Counted from the stretch's first letter, positions 36,712 through 46,253 are shown. The stretch: DNA of 64,000 bases from Pseudomonadota bacterium (GCA_023388175.1 JAEWGT010000001.1:1-64000), one strand, 5' to 3'. Notes: a model not told the origin generated them from the letters alone. A program made the numbers and translations.

Positions 36712-37701
36712 TCACTCCGGCAGCGCGAATTCCAGGATCATGTTGCGCTGCCAGCCGTTGAAATTGTTGTCGGACCCCATGAGGATGCGCAATTCGCCCC
36801 CCGGGGTCCGATGGACAAGCAGGCTTTCCATATTGTCGATTTCGGCGCCCTGCGCTGAAACCAATAGTTCCCCGCGCAGGAGGTTACCCGGCCGCACCTC
36901 TGCCGCCGGAATGCGCCGCAAGTTCATGACGAAACTGAACAGCGAGACGCCCCGCTCCAGAACCAACAGATCACCATTGGGCAGGAATTTGCAATCGGTC
37001 GGATTGACGATCGGCGAATTGAAATAGGTGAACGGGCCCTTGTCCCGGATACCCAGCATCTCGCCGCGATGATTGCCCTCTTCATCCAGCGCTTCCTCGG
37101 TAATGAGGATGGTTGAGCCGGCAACAGGCGAGGCCGGCGGCGCGATGCACACCGATTCCAGCGATTCATTGGTCCTGAGGTCGGTGAGCCATTGCGGAAT
37201 GGGCACTTCCCGCGCCGGGCCGCCCGGACGGCCATTGGAGATGGCAAAATCGGCCACGCGCGTCAGATGCTCGAAACTGACCCGCACCGCGGTCGGCACG
37301 CCATCGCGCCAAACCGTATCCACGCCTTCGGCATCGCGGGCATATTGGCGTGGCAGCAATTCGCCGGAGGAATTGCGCATCGACTCGATGCTCACGCCGA
37401 TAAAGCCGAACAGGCGGTCAGCCTCGTCATAGGCCAATTGCCCGGAGACGAAATGGCCCCGATCAGTGACAAAGGCGATGCGCTGCTCGGCACCGGTCTG
37501 GGCCACGCCCGACAGGCCCCCAAATGTGTCATCAGGACTTTGCAGCGTCAGGCCACCGCGAAAGATCAGGCCGTCCACGCGTTGGCCGACTTCCGCACCC
37601 TTGAACCGGGTGATCTGCGCCGCGCTCACCGTCGCCTCGACAGCCCCGGCCGGAACGGCCAGGGCCAGAAGCGTTGCGGCAAAAGCGGCGAGAACCTTCA
37701 T
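36712..37701 (-). CDS. esterase-like activity of phytase family protein
   Basis: This 329-residue secreted protein has a signal peptide ending AVPAGAVEA and a beta-propeller-like domain of the phytase-like esterase family (PF13449). Typical strand segments are IAFVTDRGHFV, LPRQYARDAEGVD, CKFLPNGDLLVLERG and MILEFALPE. The family is annotated for phytase or esterase activity, with few proven substrates. Its start overlaps the end of cobT by four bases, so it is probably co-transcribed with cobS-cobT. Confidence 0.85.
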   Translation of the reverse strand: MKVLAAFAATLLALAVPAGAVEATVSAAQITRFKGAEVGQRVDGLIFRGGLTLQSPDDTFGGLSGVAQTGAEQRIAFVTDRGHFVSGQLAYDEADRLFGFIGVSIESMRNSSGELLPRQYARDAEGVDTVWRDGVPTAVRVSFEHLTRVADFAISNGRPGGPAREVPIPQWLTDLRTNESLESVCIAPPASPVAGSTILITEEALDEEGNHRGEMLGIRDKGPFTYFNSPIVNPTDCKFLPNGDLLVLERGVSLFSFVMNLRRIPAAEVRPGNLLRGELLVSAQGAEIDNMESLLVHRTPGGELRILMGSDNNFNGWQRNMILEFALPE

Positions 37702-39587
37702 CCCCGGCCCCGCCGCCGGACCTGTGCCGGCATTTCTTCATCGAAAAGCGCGGCCAGTTCATCAGTCAGCGCCCCGGCCAGTTCCTCGGCATCAAGCAGC
37801 GTCACCGCGCGGCGATAATAGCGCGTCACGTCATGGCCGATGCCCACGGCAACGAGCTGGATCGGCGAACGGGTTTCGATATCCTCGATCACCTGCCGCA
37901 GATGGGCTTCGAGATAATTGCCGGCATTGACCGATTGCGTGCTGTCATCAACCGGCGCGCCATCGGAAATCACCATCATGATCCGGCGCTGCTCGGGGCG
38001 GGCCATCAGGCGCTTGCGCGCCCATTCCAGCGCCTCGCCGTCGATGTTTTCCTTGAGCAGTCCCTCGCGCATCATCAGGCCAAGATTGCGCCGCGCATGC
38101 CGCCATGGCTCGTCGGCTGACTTGTAGATGATGTGACGAACATCGTTGACGCGGCCCGGATTGGCCGGGCGATTGGCTTCGAGCCAGGCCTCGCGACTCT
38201 TGCCGCCCTTCCAGGCCCTTGTGGTAAATCCGAGGATTTCCACCTTCACCCCGCAGCGCTCGAGCGTGCGCGCAAGAATATCGCCGCAGATCGCGGCTAT
38301 GGTGATCGGGCGGCCGCGCATCGAGCCGGAATTGTCGATCAGCAGCGTCACGACCGTATCGCGGAAATCGGTATCGTTCTCGACCTTGAAGGAGAGGGCC
38401 TGCATCGGGTCGGTGACGACACGCGTCAGCCGCGCCGAGTCGAGCAGCCCTTCTTCAAGATCGAACTGCCAGCTGCGGTTCTGCTTGGCCATGAGGCGCC
38501 GTTGCAGTTTGTTGGCCAGCCGCGCCACCGCTCCGGCAAGATTTTCAAGCTGCTTGTCGAGCAGCGCACGAAGCTGGTCCAGCTCGTCGGGCGGACAGAG
38601 CTCCGCCGCCTTGACGATTTCGTCGAATTTGGTGGTGAAGACCTTGTAGTTGAACTGGTTGGACAGGCGCTCGCCACCATCCTTGGCAGGCGGCGGCATC
38701 GGAGCATCTTCGCCCGCATCGGCCTCAGCATCGTCATCGACATCGGCCATGTCGGCCTCCATGCCCTCGACATCGCCAGTCTCTTCACTCTCACCGGCCT
38801 GCTGATCGTCCTCGCTCTCGGACTGCTCGTTCTCGCCCTCGCCCTGTTCCGGCGACTGGTCGGAGCCCTGCGCCTGTTCGGGCTGGCTATCGTCCGTGCT
38901 GTCCTCGTTGCTGTCGGCGGCGTCTTCCATTTCGCTTTCAGCGATCAGGTTGAGGTCGCGCAGCACCGCCTTTGCCGCCTTGGCGAAATCTTCCTGGCTC
39001 TCATAGGCCGTCAGCAGCGCGTCGAGCGAAGTGCCAGCACGGTTTTCGATTTCGCTGCGCCACAGATCGACCAGCGCATGGCCCGAAGGCGGCACCGCCA
39101 CGCCGGCCAGTTTTTCGCGCAGCATCAGTCCAAGAGCCTCGGCCAGCGGCGCATCGTCCTTGGCATCGACTTCCGCAAAATTGGCACGGAACAGCCGGTC
39201 TTCGAGCATTTCGTGGATATTGCCGCCCATGCCGGGCATGCGGATGACGCCAAGCGATTCCACTCGTGCCTGTTCCAGCGCATCGAAGGCGGCCCGCGCC
39301 TGCGGGTCCATGGGGGAGCGCTTTCGATGGCTTTCGGCATCGTGGCTGGCCAGGCGCATGGCCATGGCATCGCCCTGCCCGCGCGCGATGGCGATATCGC
39401 GCTTGGTCGGCAGGCGCGGCAGATTGGCCAGACGCGCCTTGTCGGCAGTCAGCAATGGCCGGTCGGCGGTGAACGTAACCTCAAGTTCCGCCTTGCCGCC
39501 AATGGCACGCACCGTCGCGCCCATGGCCGATTTGAAGGCCTGGGTCTGGTCTGGCTTGTTGACTTTGCTGCGCGGTGGGTTTGCCAT
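37698..39587 (-). CDS. cobT: cobaltochelatase subunit CobT
   Basis: CobT is the VWA partner of the AAA+ protein CobS. Together they form the chaperone-like ring that helps CobN insert cobalt in aerobic vitamin B12 synthesis. The 629-residue protein has an N-terminal CobT domain, an acidic linker rich in Glu, Asp, Gln and Ser (about 215-320), and a C-terminal VWA domain with the MIDAS motif DNSGSMRG near 415. It lies after cobS, separated by a palindromic repeat. CobN and other cob genes are absent from the window, as in many Hyphomicrobiales where cobST sit apart. Confidence 0.95.
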   Translation of the reverse strand: MANPPRSKVNKPDQTQAFKSAMGATVRAIGGKAELEVTFTADRPLLTADKARLANLPRLPTKRDIAIARGQGDAMAMRLASHDAESHRKRSPMDPQARAAFDALEQARVESLGVIRMPGMGGNIHEMLEDRLFRANFAEVDAKDDAPLAEALGLMLREKLAGVAVPPSGHALVDLWRSEIENRAGTSLDALLTAYESQEDFAKAAKAVLRDLNLIAESEMEDAADSNEDSTDDSQPEQAQGSDQSPEQGEGENEQSESEDDQQAGESEETGDVEGMEADMADVDDDAEADAGEDAPMPPPAKDGGERLSNQFNYKVFTTKFDEIVKAAELCPPDELDQLRALLDKQLENLAGAVARLANKLQRRLMAKQNRSWQFDLEEGLLDSARLTRVVTDPMQALSFKVENDTDFRDTVVTLLIDNSGSMRGRPITIAAICGDILARTLERCGVKVEILGFTTRAWKGGKSREAWLEANRPANPGRVNDVRHIIYKSADEPWRHARRNLGLMMREGLLKENIDGEALEWARKRLMARPEQRRIMMVISDGAPVDDSTQSVNAGNYLEAHLRQVIEDIETRSPIQLVAVGIGHDVTRYYRRAVTLLDAEELAGALTDELAALFDEEMPAQVRRRGRG

Positions 39588-39601
39588 GATTCTTGTCCCG
39601 G

Positions 39602-39742
39602 AAGACCCCTCGCCCCAACCCTCTCCCCAAAAGGGGCGAGGGGGTAGCTCGGCGTCTGGACGGCCACCGCGTTCCCTTCGCCCCTCCGGGGAGAAGGTGG
39701 CCCGCAGGGCCGGATGAGGGGTCTCCCGGCAGAGCCGGGAGA
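39602..39742. repeat. long palindromic intergenic repeat between cobS and cobT
   Basis: CCCCTCGCCCC (39606-39616) pairs with GGGGCGAGGGG (39633-39643). Outer arms AGACCCCTC (39604-39612) and GAGGGGTCT (39716-39724) also pair, and a separate CTCCCGGC/GCCGGGAG hairpin occupies 39724-39742. The CTCGCCCC-AACCCTCTCCCC start and the GGATGAGGGG end are hallmarks of a repeat found in many alphaproteobacterial genomes. Confidence 0.8.
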
Positions 39743-39748
39743 AGTTGC

Positions 39749-40732
39749 TTACGCCATGATCGCCAGGTTGGCCGAGCTTTCCGGCAGGTCTTCGCCGAAC
39801 ACGCGCTGATAGAACTCGGCCACCACCGGGCGTTCGAGCTCATCGCACTTGTTGAGGAAGGTCAGGCGGAAGGCAAAGCCGATATCGCCGCCGAAGATAA
39901 CGGCATTCTCGGCCCAGGTGATAACGCCGCGCGGCGACATCACCGTCGAAATATCGCCATTGATGAAGGCCGAACGAGTCAGGTCCGCCAGTCGCACCAT
40001 GTTGGAAATCTGCTTCTTGCCCTTCTCGCTCTCGCCATAGGACTTGTTCTTGGCCAGAACGATGCCGACTTCCTTGTCATGCGGCAGGTAATTGAGCGTC
40101 GTGACGATGGACCAGCGGTCCATCTGGCCCTGGTTGATCTGCTGTGTGCCGTGATAGAGGCCCGACGTATCGCCCAGACCAATCGTATTGGTGGTCGAGA
40201 ACAGGCGGAAGGCCGGATGCGGCACGATCACGCGGTTCTGGTCGAGCAGGGTCAGCCGGCCCGACTGTTCCAGAACGCGCTGGATCACGAACATCACGTC
40301 CGGGCGGCCAGCATCATATTCGTCGAAGACCAGAGCGACATTGTTCTGCACGGCCCATGGCAGGATGCCGTCACGGAATTCAGTGATCTGCTTGCCGTCC
40401 TTGAGGACGATGGCGTCCTTGCCGACGAGATCGATACGGCTGACATGGCTGTCGAGGTTGACGCGAACCAGCGGCCAGTTCAGCCGCGCCGCCACCTGCT
40501 CGATATGGGTCGACTTGCCGGTGCCGTGATAGCCCTGCACCATGACGCGGCGATTGAAGGCAAAACCGGCGAGGATCGCCAGGGTCGTATTGCGGTCGAA
40601 CAGGTAGTCCGGGTCCACCGGCGGCACATGGCTGGTGCGCTCTTTATAGCCCATCACCACCATGTCGGTGTCGATACCGAACAGATCCCGCGCCTTGTAT
40701 TCGGTGTCGGGCATATTGGCGAATTCAGTCAT
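39749..40732 (-). CDS. cobS: cobaltochelatase subunit CobS
   Basis: CobS is the AAA+ ATPase of the aerobic cobaltochelatase. The 327-residue protein has Walker A GYHGTGKST near residue 67 and Walker B ALVFDEYDAGRP near 127. The sensor segment FRLFSTTNTIGLGDTSGLYHG is diagnostic. It lies upstream of cobT with the repeat between them. The J-domain gene is about 110 bases upstream on the same strand, and that neighbourhood is typical. It could also act as a general AAA+/VWA chaperone. Confidence 0.95.
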   Translation of the reverse strand: MTEFANMPDTEYKARDLFGIDTDMVVMGYKERTSHVPPVDPDYLFDRNTTLAILAGFAFNRRVMVQGYHGTGKSTHIEQVAARLNWPLVRVNLDSHVSRIDLVGKDAIVLKDGKQITEFRDGILPWAVQNNVALVFDEYDAGRPDVMFVIQRVLEQSGRLTLLDQNRVIVPHPAFRLFSTTNTIGLGDTSGLYHGTQQINQGQMDRWSIVTTLNYLPHDKEVGIVLAKNKSYGESEKGKKQISNMVRLADLTRSAFINGDISTVMSPRGVITWAENAVIFGGDIGFAFRLTFLNKCDELERPVVAEFYQRVFGEDLPESSANLAIMA

Positions 40733-40845
40733 GGCTGGGCTCTTGAAAAGGAAGAAAGCGTAAGAAAGGCGCTGGCTCTATAGCAGCATTGTGACAAGGC
40801 GGGTAGCCTTGCGATCACGGCGCGCCGATGCCGCAAAGGCATGGG

Positions 40846-41475
40846 TCAACGGACCACGAAACCGGTTTTCTTGAGGTGGCTGTAGGCCGCGATCACCGAG
40901 CGCAGGCGTTCCTCGGACGAGGCGTCGCCGCCATTGACGTCTGGATGGTGCAACTTGACCAGGTTCTTGTAGGCCGCCTTGATCTCGTCGGATTTGGCAT
41001 GCTTGGAGAAACCCAGCGTTTCAAGCGCCCGCCGGTCCGGCTCGTTGAGTGGCTTGACCCGCTCTGCTGCCGGGCGCTTGGACTGCTGGTAGCGGTAGCG
41101 CGCGAAAACACCAAACGGATCGCCATATTTGTCCCCCGGCTGCGAGGCGCCCGCCTGCCGCCCCGCCGCTTTTGCCGCGCTGGCGCTACCCGTGGCAAAG
41201 GTGGAGCGCGTTTCGGCCTTGGGCGGGGCATGCAGCGCCTCGTCCAGCTCGTCCGGGCTCATGCCGGCAAAATAATTGAAGGCCTTGTTATAGTGCCGGA
41301 CATGCTCAAGGCAGAAATTGTGATATTGCCCTTCCGAACGCACCCCCTTGGGCGCACGGAATTCGCCGGGCTCCTGACAGCCCTCCCAATCGCATTTGAT
41401 CGTGATCTCTTCCGCCTTTTCCTCCCGGCGTGGGCGGACACGGATGGAATCGAAGAGCTTGGATTGCGGTTTCAT
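40846..41475 (-). CDS. J-domain (DnaJ-like) protein
   Basis: This 209-residue protein ends with a J domain (about 150-205) in which the HPD motif is present (LHHPDVNGGDASSEERL). The N-terminal half has a DUF-like segment with cysteines (IKCDWEGCQEPGEF, YHNFCLEH) that may bind zinc. The arrangement is typical of an alphaproteobacterial J protein next to bolA and cobS. It should stimulate a DnaK-type chaperone; its client is unknown. It diverges from bolA across about 40 bp. Confidence 0.88.
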   Translation of the reverse strand: MKPQSKLFDSIRVRPRREEKAEEITIKCDWEGCQEPGEFRAPKGVRSEGQYHNFCLEHVRHYNKAFNYFAGMSPDELDEALHAPPKAETRSTFATGSASAAKAAGRQAGASQPGDKYGDPFGVFARYRYQQSKRPAAERVKPLNEPDRRALETLGFSKHAKSDEIKAAYKNLVKLHHPDVNGGDASSEERLRSVIAAYSHLKKTGFVVR

Positions 41476-41516
41476 TGCGCTTAGGTGTGCCTACAAACAG
41501 ATTTTGGAGCCGCCCC

Positions 41517-41780
41517 ATGTCCATGACAGACACGATCAGAGACAAGCTCACCGAAAAATTCTCGCCCCTCCATCTGGAGGTGATCGACGAGTCCGAAAGC
41601 CATCACGGCCACGCCGGCTGGCGTGAGGGTGTGCAAACCCATTTTCGTGTCAGAATCGCGACCAGCAATTTTGACGGGCTAAGCCGCGTTGCGCAACACC
41701 GCGCGATCATGGAAACGCTTGACGATGAATTGAAGAGCACCGTCCACGCTCTCGCCATCGAGGTTCTGCCATCGGCCTGA
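41517..41780 (+). CDS. bolA: BolA family protein
   Basis: This 87-residue protein has the BolA fold pattern: a helical start (MTDTIRDKLTEKFSPLHLEVIDES), the SHHGHAGW segment with histidines that ligate a shared Fe-S cluster with monothiol glutaredoxins, then FRVRIATSNFDGLSRVAQHRAI. ATG 41517 sits eight bases after GGAG; an alternative is ATG 41523. It is divergent from the J-domain gene and convergent with the CNNM/CBS gene. Confidence 0.95.
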   Translation: MSMTDTIRDKLTEKFSPLHLEVIDESESHHGHAGWREGVQTHFRVRIATSNFDGLSRVAQHRAIMETLDDELKSTVHALAIEVLPSA

Positions 41781-41790
41781 CATCGCACGC

Positions 41791-43065
41791 CTATGAGACA
41801 GGCACGATGCGGACCTTGGACACGCGCTGACGATCCCGCTCCAGCACGAGGAAGCGAAAGCCGTGAGCGGTGACTTCATGGCCGGGCTCGGGGATCAGCT
41901 TTGCCGCAGTGATGACAATCCCCGCCACCGTATTGGCATGCTCGTCAGGCAGGTTCCAGTCCAGCAGCCTGTTGATATCACGGATGGCGATGCTGGCGTC
42001 GATATCATAGCTGCCATCGGCATTCTTGTTGATGCCGAACACCGCCTCGTCATCGGGCTCGTCATGCTCGTCGGAAATATCGCCGACGATCTCCTCGATG
42101 ATGTCTTCGAGCGTGACCAGTCCCTCAAGCACCCCATATTCATCCAGCACCAGCGCCATATGCGAGTGCCGCTTGAGAAAGGCACTGAGCTGCACCTGCA
42201 CTGCGGTCGATTGCGGAATGAACCAGGGCTTGGTCATGATCTTGCCGATATCGACCTGGCTGGCATCGCCATTGACCGCCATCAGGCCCCGCAGCACGTC
42301 CTTGGCATGCAGAATGCCCACGATATTATCGCTCTCGCCCTCATAGAGCGGGATGCGCGTATAGGCGCATTCGAGCACGTCCTTGACCAGTTCCGTCACC
42401 GGTCGGTTGATGTCGAACGCCGTCATCTGCGTGCGATGCACCATGACATCGCTGACCACCAGATCCTTCAGATCGAGCAATCCGCCCAGCATGTCGCGGT
42501 CGCCTTTGACCACTTCACCTTCCGAATGCAGCAGGTCCAGCGTGCCGCGAATTTCGTCATGGCCGGAAATCGAGCTGGCATTGGCCGCGTCGAACCCGAA
42601 CAGGCGCAGGATGGAGTTGACGATCGCCTGCACCGCCAGCGTGATCGGCGCAAAGACCACCACGACGACCCGGATCACCGGGGCGACGGCCAGGGCAAAA
42701 CCATCGGGCCGCATCAATGCCAGTGTCTTGGGCAGGACCTCCGAGAAAATCACCACTGCAGCAGTCATGGCGATTGTCGCATAGGCAATGCCCGCTTCGC
42801 CGAACACGGCGATCAGCACGCTGGCCGCAAGGGTGGAGGCGAGAATATTGACGACATTATTGCCGAGCAGGATGGCCCCGATCAGCCTTTCCTTTTCCCG
42901 GGTGAGCGATTCCACCAGAATGGCTCTCTTGTCGCCATTGCGCGCCAGTTGGTGCATGCGCGCCCTTGACGCGGCGGTCAGCGCCGTTTCGGAACCCGAA
43001 AAGAAAAAGCTCATCGCCAATAGGACGACAATCCCGGCAGATGTCAGCCAAAGTGCCGAAGTCAT
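41791..43065 (-). CDS. CNNM/CorC family membrane protein with CBS domains (DUF21)
   Basis: This 424-residue protein has an N-terminal DUF21 transmembrane domain with three to four helices (starting MSFFFSGSETALTAASRARM), two CBS domains (about 205-330) and a C-terminal CorC/HlyC domain. The family includes magnesium and cobalt efflux proteins; annotation as hemolysin is historical. Its start overlaps the end of aroB by four bases, so it belongs to the aroK-aroB unit. Confidence 0.9.
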   Translation of the reverse strand: MTSALWLTSAGIVVLLAMSFFFSGSETALTAASRARMHQLARNGDKRAILVESLTREKERLIGAILLGNNVVNILASTLAASVLIAVFGEAGIAYATIAMTAAVVIFSEVLPKTLALMRPDGFALAVAPVIRVVVVVFAPITLAVQAIVNSILRLFGFDAANASSISGHDEIRGTLDLLHSEGEVVKGDRDMLGGLLDLKDLVVSDVMVHRTQMTAFDINRPVTELVKDVLECAYTRIPLYEGESDNIVGILHAKDVLRGLMAVNGDASQVDIGKIMTKPWFIPQSTAVQVQLSAFLKRHSHMALVLDEYGVLEGLVTLEDIIEEIVGDISDEHDEPDDEAVFGINKNADGSYDIDASIAIRDINRLLDWNLPDEHANTVAGIVITAAKLIPEPGHEVTAHGFRFLVLERDRQRVSKVRIVPVS

Positions 43066-44177
43066 GAAGACCGCACCTCCTCAAGAAACGTGCGCACCCG
43101 GTCCGGCTCGACATTCCGTTCAATGAAGGCCTGGCCGACGCCGCGCGTCAGAATGAATGTCAGCGCCCCGCGCTGGACCTTCTTGTCCTGCGCAATGGCA
43201 GCCATCAAAATATCGGTCGAGCCGAGTGTTCCTGGAATATCGGCCAATGTGGTGGGCAGGCCCGCCCGCTTCAAGTGCGCCTCGACCCGCCCAACGTCCT
43301 GGCCGGGGGCAAGACCGAGTTTGGCAGAAAAACGGTGCGCCAGAACCATGCCGATACTGACGCCCTCGCCATGCAACAACCGGTCGGAATAACCGGTGTC
43401 CTTTTCCAGCGCATGGCCGAATGTGTGCCCCAGATTGAGCAAGGCCCGGACGCCATTTTCTTTCTCGTCCTCGATCACCACCCGCGCCTTGTGCGCGCAA
43501 CACCGCGCCACCGCCTCGCCGCGCGCCGGGCCGCCCTCGAAAATCTCGTCGAGATTGGTGTCCAGCCAGTCGAAAAAGTCCGGATCGTCGATCAGTCCAT
43601 ATTTGGCGACCTCGGCATAGCCCGCCGCGAATTGCCGCCGATCGAGGCTGTCCAGTGCCGACAGGTCGGCCAGTACCAGCTTGGGCTGATGGAACGCGCC
43701 GACAAGATTCTTGCCATGCGGGGAATTGATCCCGGTCTTGCCGCCCACCGAGGAATCCACCTGCGCCAGCAGTGAGGTCGGCATCTGCACGAAATCCATG
43801 CCACGCCGTGTGATCGAGGCCGCGAACCCGGCCAGATCGCCAATCACCCCGCCGCCCAGCGCAATCACCAGGTCGCCGCGTTCCAGCTTGGCCGCGAGCA
43901 GGCCTTCCACCACCTTTTCCAGCATGGCGAAATTCTTGGTGCCCTCGCCCGCCGGCACGGTGACGACCTCATAGCGCAGCCCCGCTGCGTCGAGCCCGGC
44001 GACAAGCCGCGGCAATTGCGCCCGCGCCACGTTCTCGTCGGTGACGATGCCATAGCGGCGGCCCGGAAATCTGTCCGCCAGGATACGCCCGGCCTCGGCA
44101 ATCAGATCGGGACCGATCAGGATATCATAGGCGCGCTCGCCCAAGGCGACATGAACCTTGTGATCGATCTGCGTCAT
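43062..44177 (-). CDS. aroB: 3-dehydroquinate synthase
   Basis: AroB forms 3-dehydroquinate from DAHP, the second shikimate step, using NAD and a divalent metal. The 371-residue enzyme has the NAD-binding GGGVIGDLAGFAAS near residue 108 and the metal ligands in LNLGHTFGHALE. It overlaps the aroK stop by four bases and is followed with overlap by the CNNM gene, giving a tightly packed operon. Confidence 0.97.
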   Translation of the reverse strand: MTQIDHKVHVALGERAYDILIGPDLIAEAGRILADRFPGRRYGIVTDENVARAQLPRLVAGLDAAGLRYEVVTVPAGEGTKNFAMLEKVVEGLLAAKLERGDLVIALGGGVIGDLAGFAASITRRGMDFVQMPTSLLAQVDSSVGGKTGINSPHGKNLVGAFHQPKLVLADLSALDSLDRRQFAAGYAEVAKYGLIDDPDFFDWLDTNLDEIFEGGPARGEAVARCCAHKARVVIEDEKENGVRALLNLGHTFGHALEKDTGYSDRLLHGEGVSIGMVLAHRFSAKLGLAPGQDVGRVEAHLKRAGLPTTLADIPGTLGSTDILMAAIAQDKKVQRGALTFILTRGVGQAFIERNVEPDRVRTFLEEVRSS

Positions 44178-44767
44178 GGCTTTTCCTGATTGCGCTTGAG
44201 ATGATTGAGCAGGGCATTGACGACGTCTCCGGCCACATTGTCCTGCGGTATATCGCGGCTGACCACCGTCACATCGGCTTCCGCATAGATGGGGTAGCGA
44301 TCCTCGACCAGTTTTTCGAGCGTTGCTCTGGGGTCGGCTGTTTTCAGCAGCGGGCGATTCGAGCGCCGCGACACGCGCTCGAACAGCAGATCGATATCGG
44401 CCTTGAGCCAGACCGAAATCGCCCCGGCCTTTACCAGCGCCCGCGTTTCGGGATTGATGAATGCGCCGCCGCCAGTGGCCAGAACCACATCCTTTTCCTT
44501 CAGCAGCCGCGCGATCACCCGCATTTCCCCGGCGCGGAATTCGGCCTCGCCGCGCTGCTCGAAGATTTCCGGGATCGACATCTGCGCCGCGCGCTCGATT
44601 TCCTCATCGCTATCGACGAATTGCCGGCCCAGCCGGCTGGCCAGCCGCCGCCCGACCGTGGTCTTGCCCGCGCCCATCATGCCGACCAGCACCAGCGGCT
44701 TTTCAGCGAGTTTGCCGGCCAATGCCCGCGCGCGGCCCTGCCGCGACCCATTGTCCGTCCTGCTCAC
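44174..44767 (-). CDS. aroK: shikimate kinase
   Basis: Shikimate kinase phosphorylates shikimate with ATP. The 197-residue protein has Walker A GMMGAGKTTVGRR near residue 30, the shikimate-contacting DSDEEIE, and GGGAF near 98. A basic N-terminal tail of about 20 residues precedes the fold and starts with GTG. It heads the aroK-aroB-CNNM operon. Confidence 0.96.
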   Translation of the reverse strand: MSRTDNGSRQGRARALAGKLAEKPLVLVGMMGAGKTTVGRRLASRLGRQFVDSDEEIERAAQMSIPEIFEQRGEAEFRAGEMRVIARLLKEKDVVLATGGGAFINPETRALVKAGAISVWLKADIDLLFERVSRRSNRPLLKTADPRATLEKLVEDRYPIYAEADVTVVSRDIPQDNVAGDVVNALLNHLKRNQEKP

Positions 44768-44936
44768 TTGCCGCGCCCTCTGCTCATTGCCGCTATCAAG
44801 CGGTCTCGTCTGCCGCTGTCAAGCATGCCAGCCATCGGGGTTGATCCATGCGCGCCTTTCCACGAAATTCGCAGCAAGGAACCCGATGGCAACCTTTTGC
44901 CGGCACAATCAGCGCAACACGGCGCTCAGGACGATC

Positions 44937-45152
44937 ATGCCCACGCTTTTTCGCTTGCTCATCACCTTGCTGTTTCTCGCTGGCCTGGCCTTTGCCGGCA
45001 TGTTTGCGCTCGTCACCTTTGTCGACGTCACGCCCAAGGAGGTCACTCAGCGCATCCCCACGCGCGACCTGCTCGGCGAAACCGCCACGCCGGGCGGCGG
45101 CACCAACCTCCCCCAGCCCAATGTGACCTCGACGCCCCCGGCCGGCCAATGA
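44937..45152 (+). CDS. small single-pass membrane protein
   Basis: This 71-residue protein has one N-terminal transmembrane helix (residues 4-26, FRLLITLLFLAGLAFAGMFAL). A short periplasmic-looking tail has the motif TPKEVTQRIPTRDLL and a proline-rich end. Small proteins of this form between aroK and xerD recur in Hyphomicrobiales; no function is known. Its TGA stop overlaps the xerD ATG in ATGA, so it is translationally coupled to the recombinase. Confidence 0.75.
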   Translation: MPTLFRLLITLLFLAGLAFAGMFALVTFVDVTPKEVTQRIPTRDLLGETATPGGGTNLPQPNVTSTPPAGQ

Positions 45153-46057
45153 GCGGCCGCCATCTCATCGGCGCATTTCTCGAAATGATGAGTGCCGAAC
45201 GCGGCGCTGCGGCAAATACTATCGAAGCCTATGGCCGTGACCTGGCCGATTATTCCGCCTTCGTTTCGGCAAGAAAGCAGACCCTGCTCGATTGCCCGCG
45301 CGAGACGGTGACCGATTGGCTCGATGACCTCAAGAACCAGGGGCACTCTGCCTCATCTTCCGCCCGCCGCCTGTCGGCTGTCAGGCAGTTTCACAAGTTT
45401 TTGTGCGCGGACGGGATGCGGGGCGACGATCCCACGCGCATCGTTGCCAGCCCCAAATCACGCCGCACCCTGCCCAAGGTGCTGTCCATTGCCGAAGTGG
45501 ACCGGCTGCTGGCGCTGGCCGAGCAACAGGCTAACAGTTCTGCCAGTCCGCAAAAGCAGCTTTCCGCCCAGCGGCTCTATGTCCTGCTCGAAATGCTTTA
45601 CGCCACCGGCCTGCGTGTATCCGAACTTGTCAGCCTGCGCCGGGCCGCCGTCATGCGCGACGCCGCTTTCCTGACCGTAACGGGCAAAGGCAACAAGGAG
45701 CGCATCGTCCCGATGAACGACCGCGCCCGCGATGCCGTCCGCAAATGGCTTGAAATCCTCCCGCCCGGCCCCTTCCTGTTTCCGGCCAATGGCGAAGACG
45801 GCCATCTCTCCCGGCAGGTCTTTGCCCGCGACCTCAAGACTTTGGCCGCCCAGGCCGGAATTTCTTCGGCGCGCGTCGCCCCCCATGTCCTGCGTCACGC
45901 TTTTGCCAGCCACCTGCTGGCCGGGGGGGCCGATCTGCGCGTCGTCCAGATGCTGCTGGGCCATGCCGACATTTCCACCACGCAGATCTACACCCATGTG
46001 CTGGATGAAAAACTGCGCAACCTTGTGGAAAGCCATCATCCACTTGCCGGTGGCTAG
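45149..46057 (+). CDS. xerD: site-specific tyrosine recombinase XerD
   Basis: XerD with XerC resolves chromosome dimers at dif during division, activated by FtsK. The 302-residue protein has the N-terminal SAM-like DNA-binding domain and the catalytic set. Arginine lies in TGLRVSEL near 156, lysine in TGKGNKER, HxxR in HVLRHAFASH near 246, histidine in LLGHADISTTQ, and the nucleophile tyrosine in QIYTHV near 279. It is core housekeeping, not an integrase of a mobile element. Confidence 0.95.
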   Translation: MSGRHLIGAFLEMMSAERGAAANTIEAYGRDLADYSAFVSARKQTLLDCPRETVTDWLDDLKNQGHSASSSARRLSAVRQFHKFLCADGMRGDDPTRIVASPKSRRTLPKVLSIAEVDRLLALAEQQANSSASPQKQLSAQRLYVLLEMLYATGLRVSELVSLRRAAVMRDAAFLTVTGKGNKERIVPMNDRARDAVRKWLEILPPGPFLFPANGEDGHLSRQVFARDLKTLAAQAGISSARVAPHVLRHAFASHLLAGGADLRVVQMLLGHADISTTQIYTHVLDEKLRNLVESHHPLAGG

Positions 46058-46253
46058 GCCAGAACGGGTACCATCGTGGCGACGTTTCTACGTCCCCGGG
46101 GCCGAATTAGACCCGCGATCCCCATCAATTGCCAACCATTTTGGCGCAAAACCTTGACTTGCGATTGCAGCCTCGCCACTTTCCGGCCACTTTGGAGCGC
46201 AACAGCAGCGCACGCGCTTGCGCACTATAATTCAGACCCTAACGGGCGGTGGA

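Noticed and set aside
36518..36715. Small minus-strand open frame over the palindromic repeat
   Set aside because: It is the well-known false frame produced by the alphaproteobacterial repeat unit, not a gene.
45149..46057. Phage or element integrase
   Set aside because: The recombinase is XerD by sequence and context, with no tRNA target, attachment repeats or phage genes nearby.
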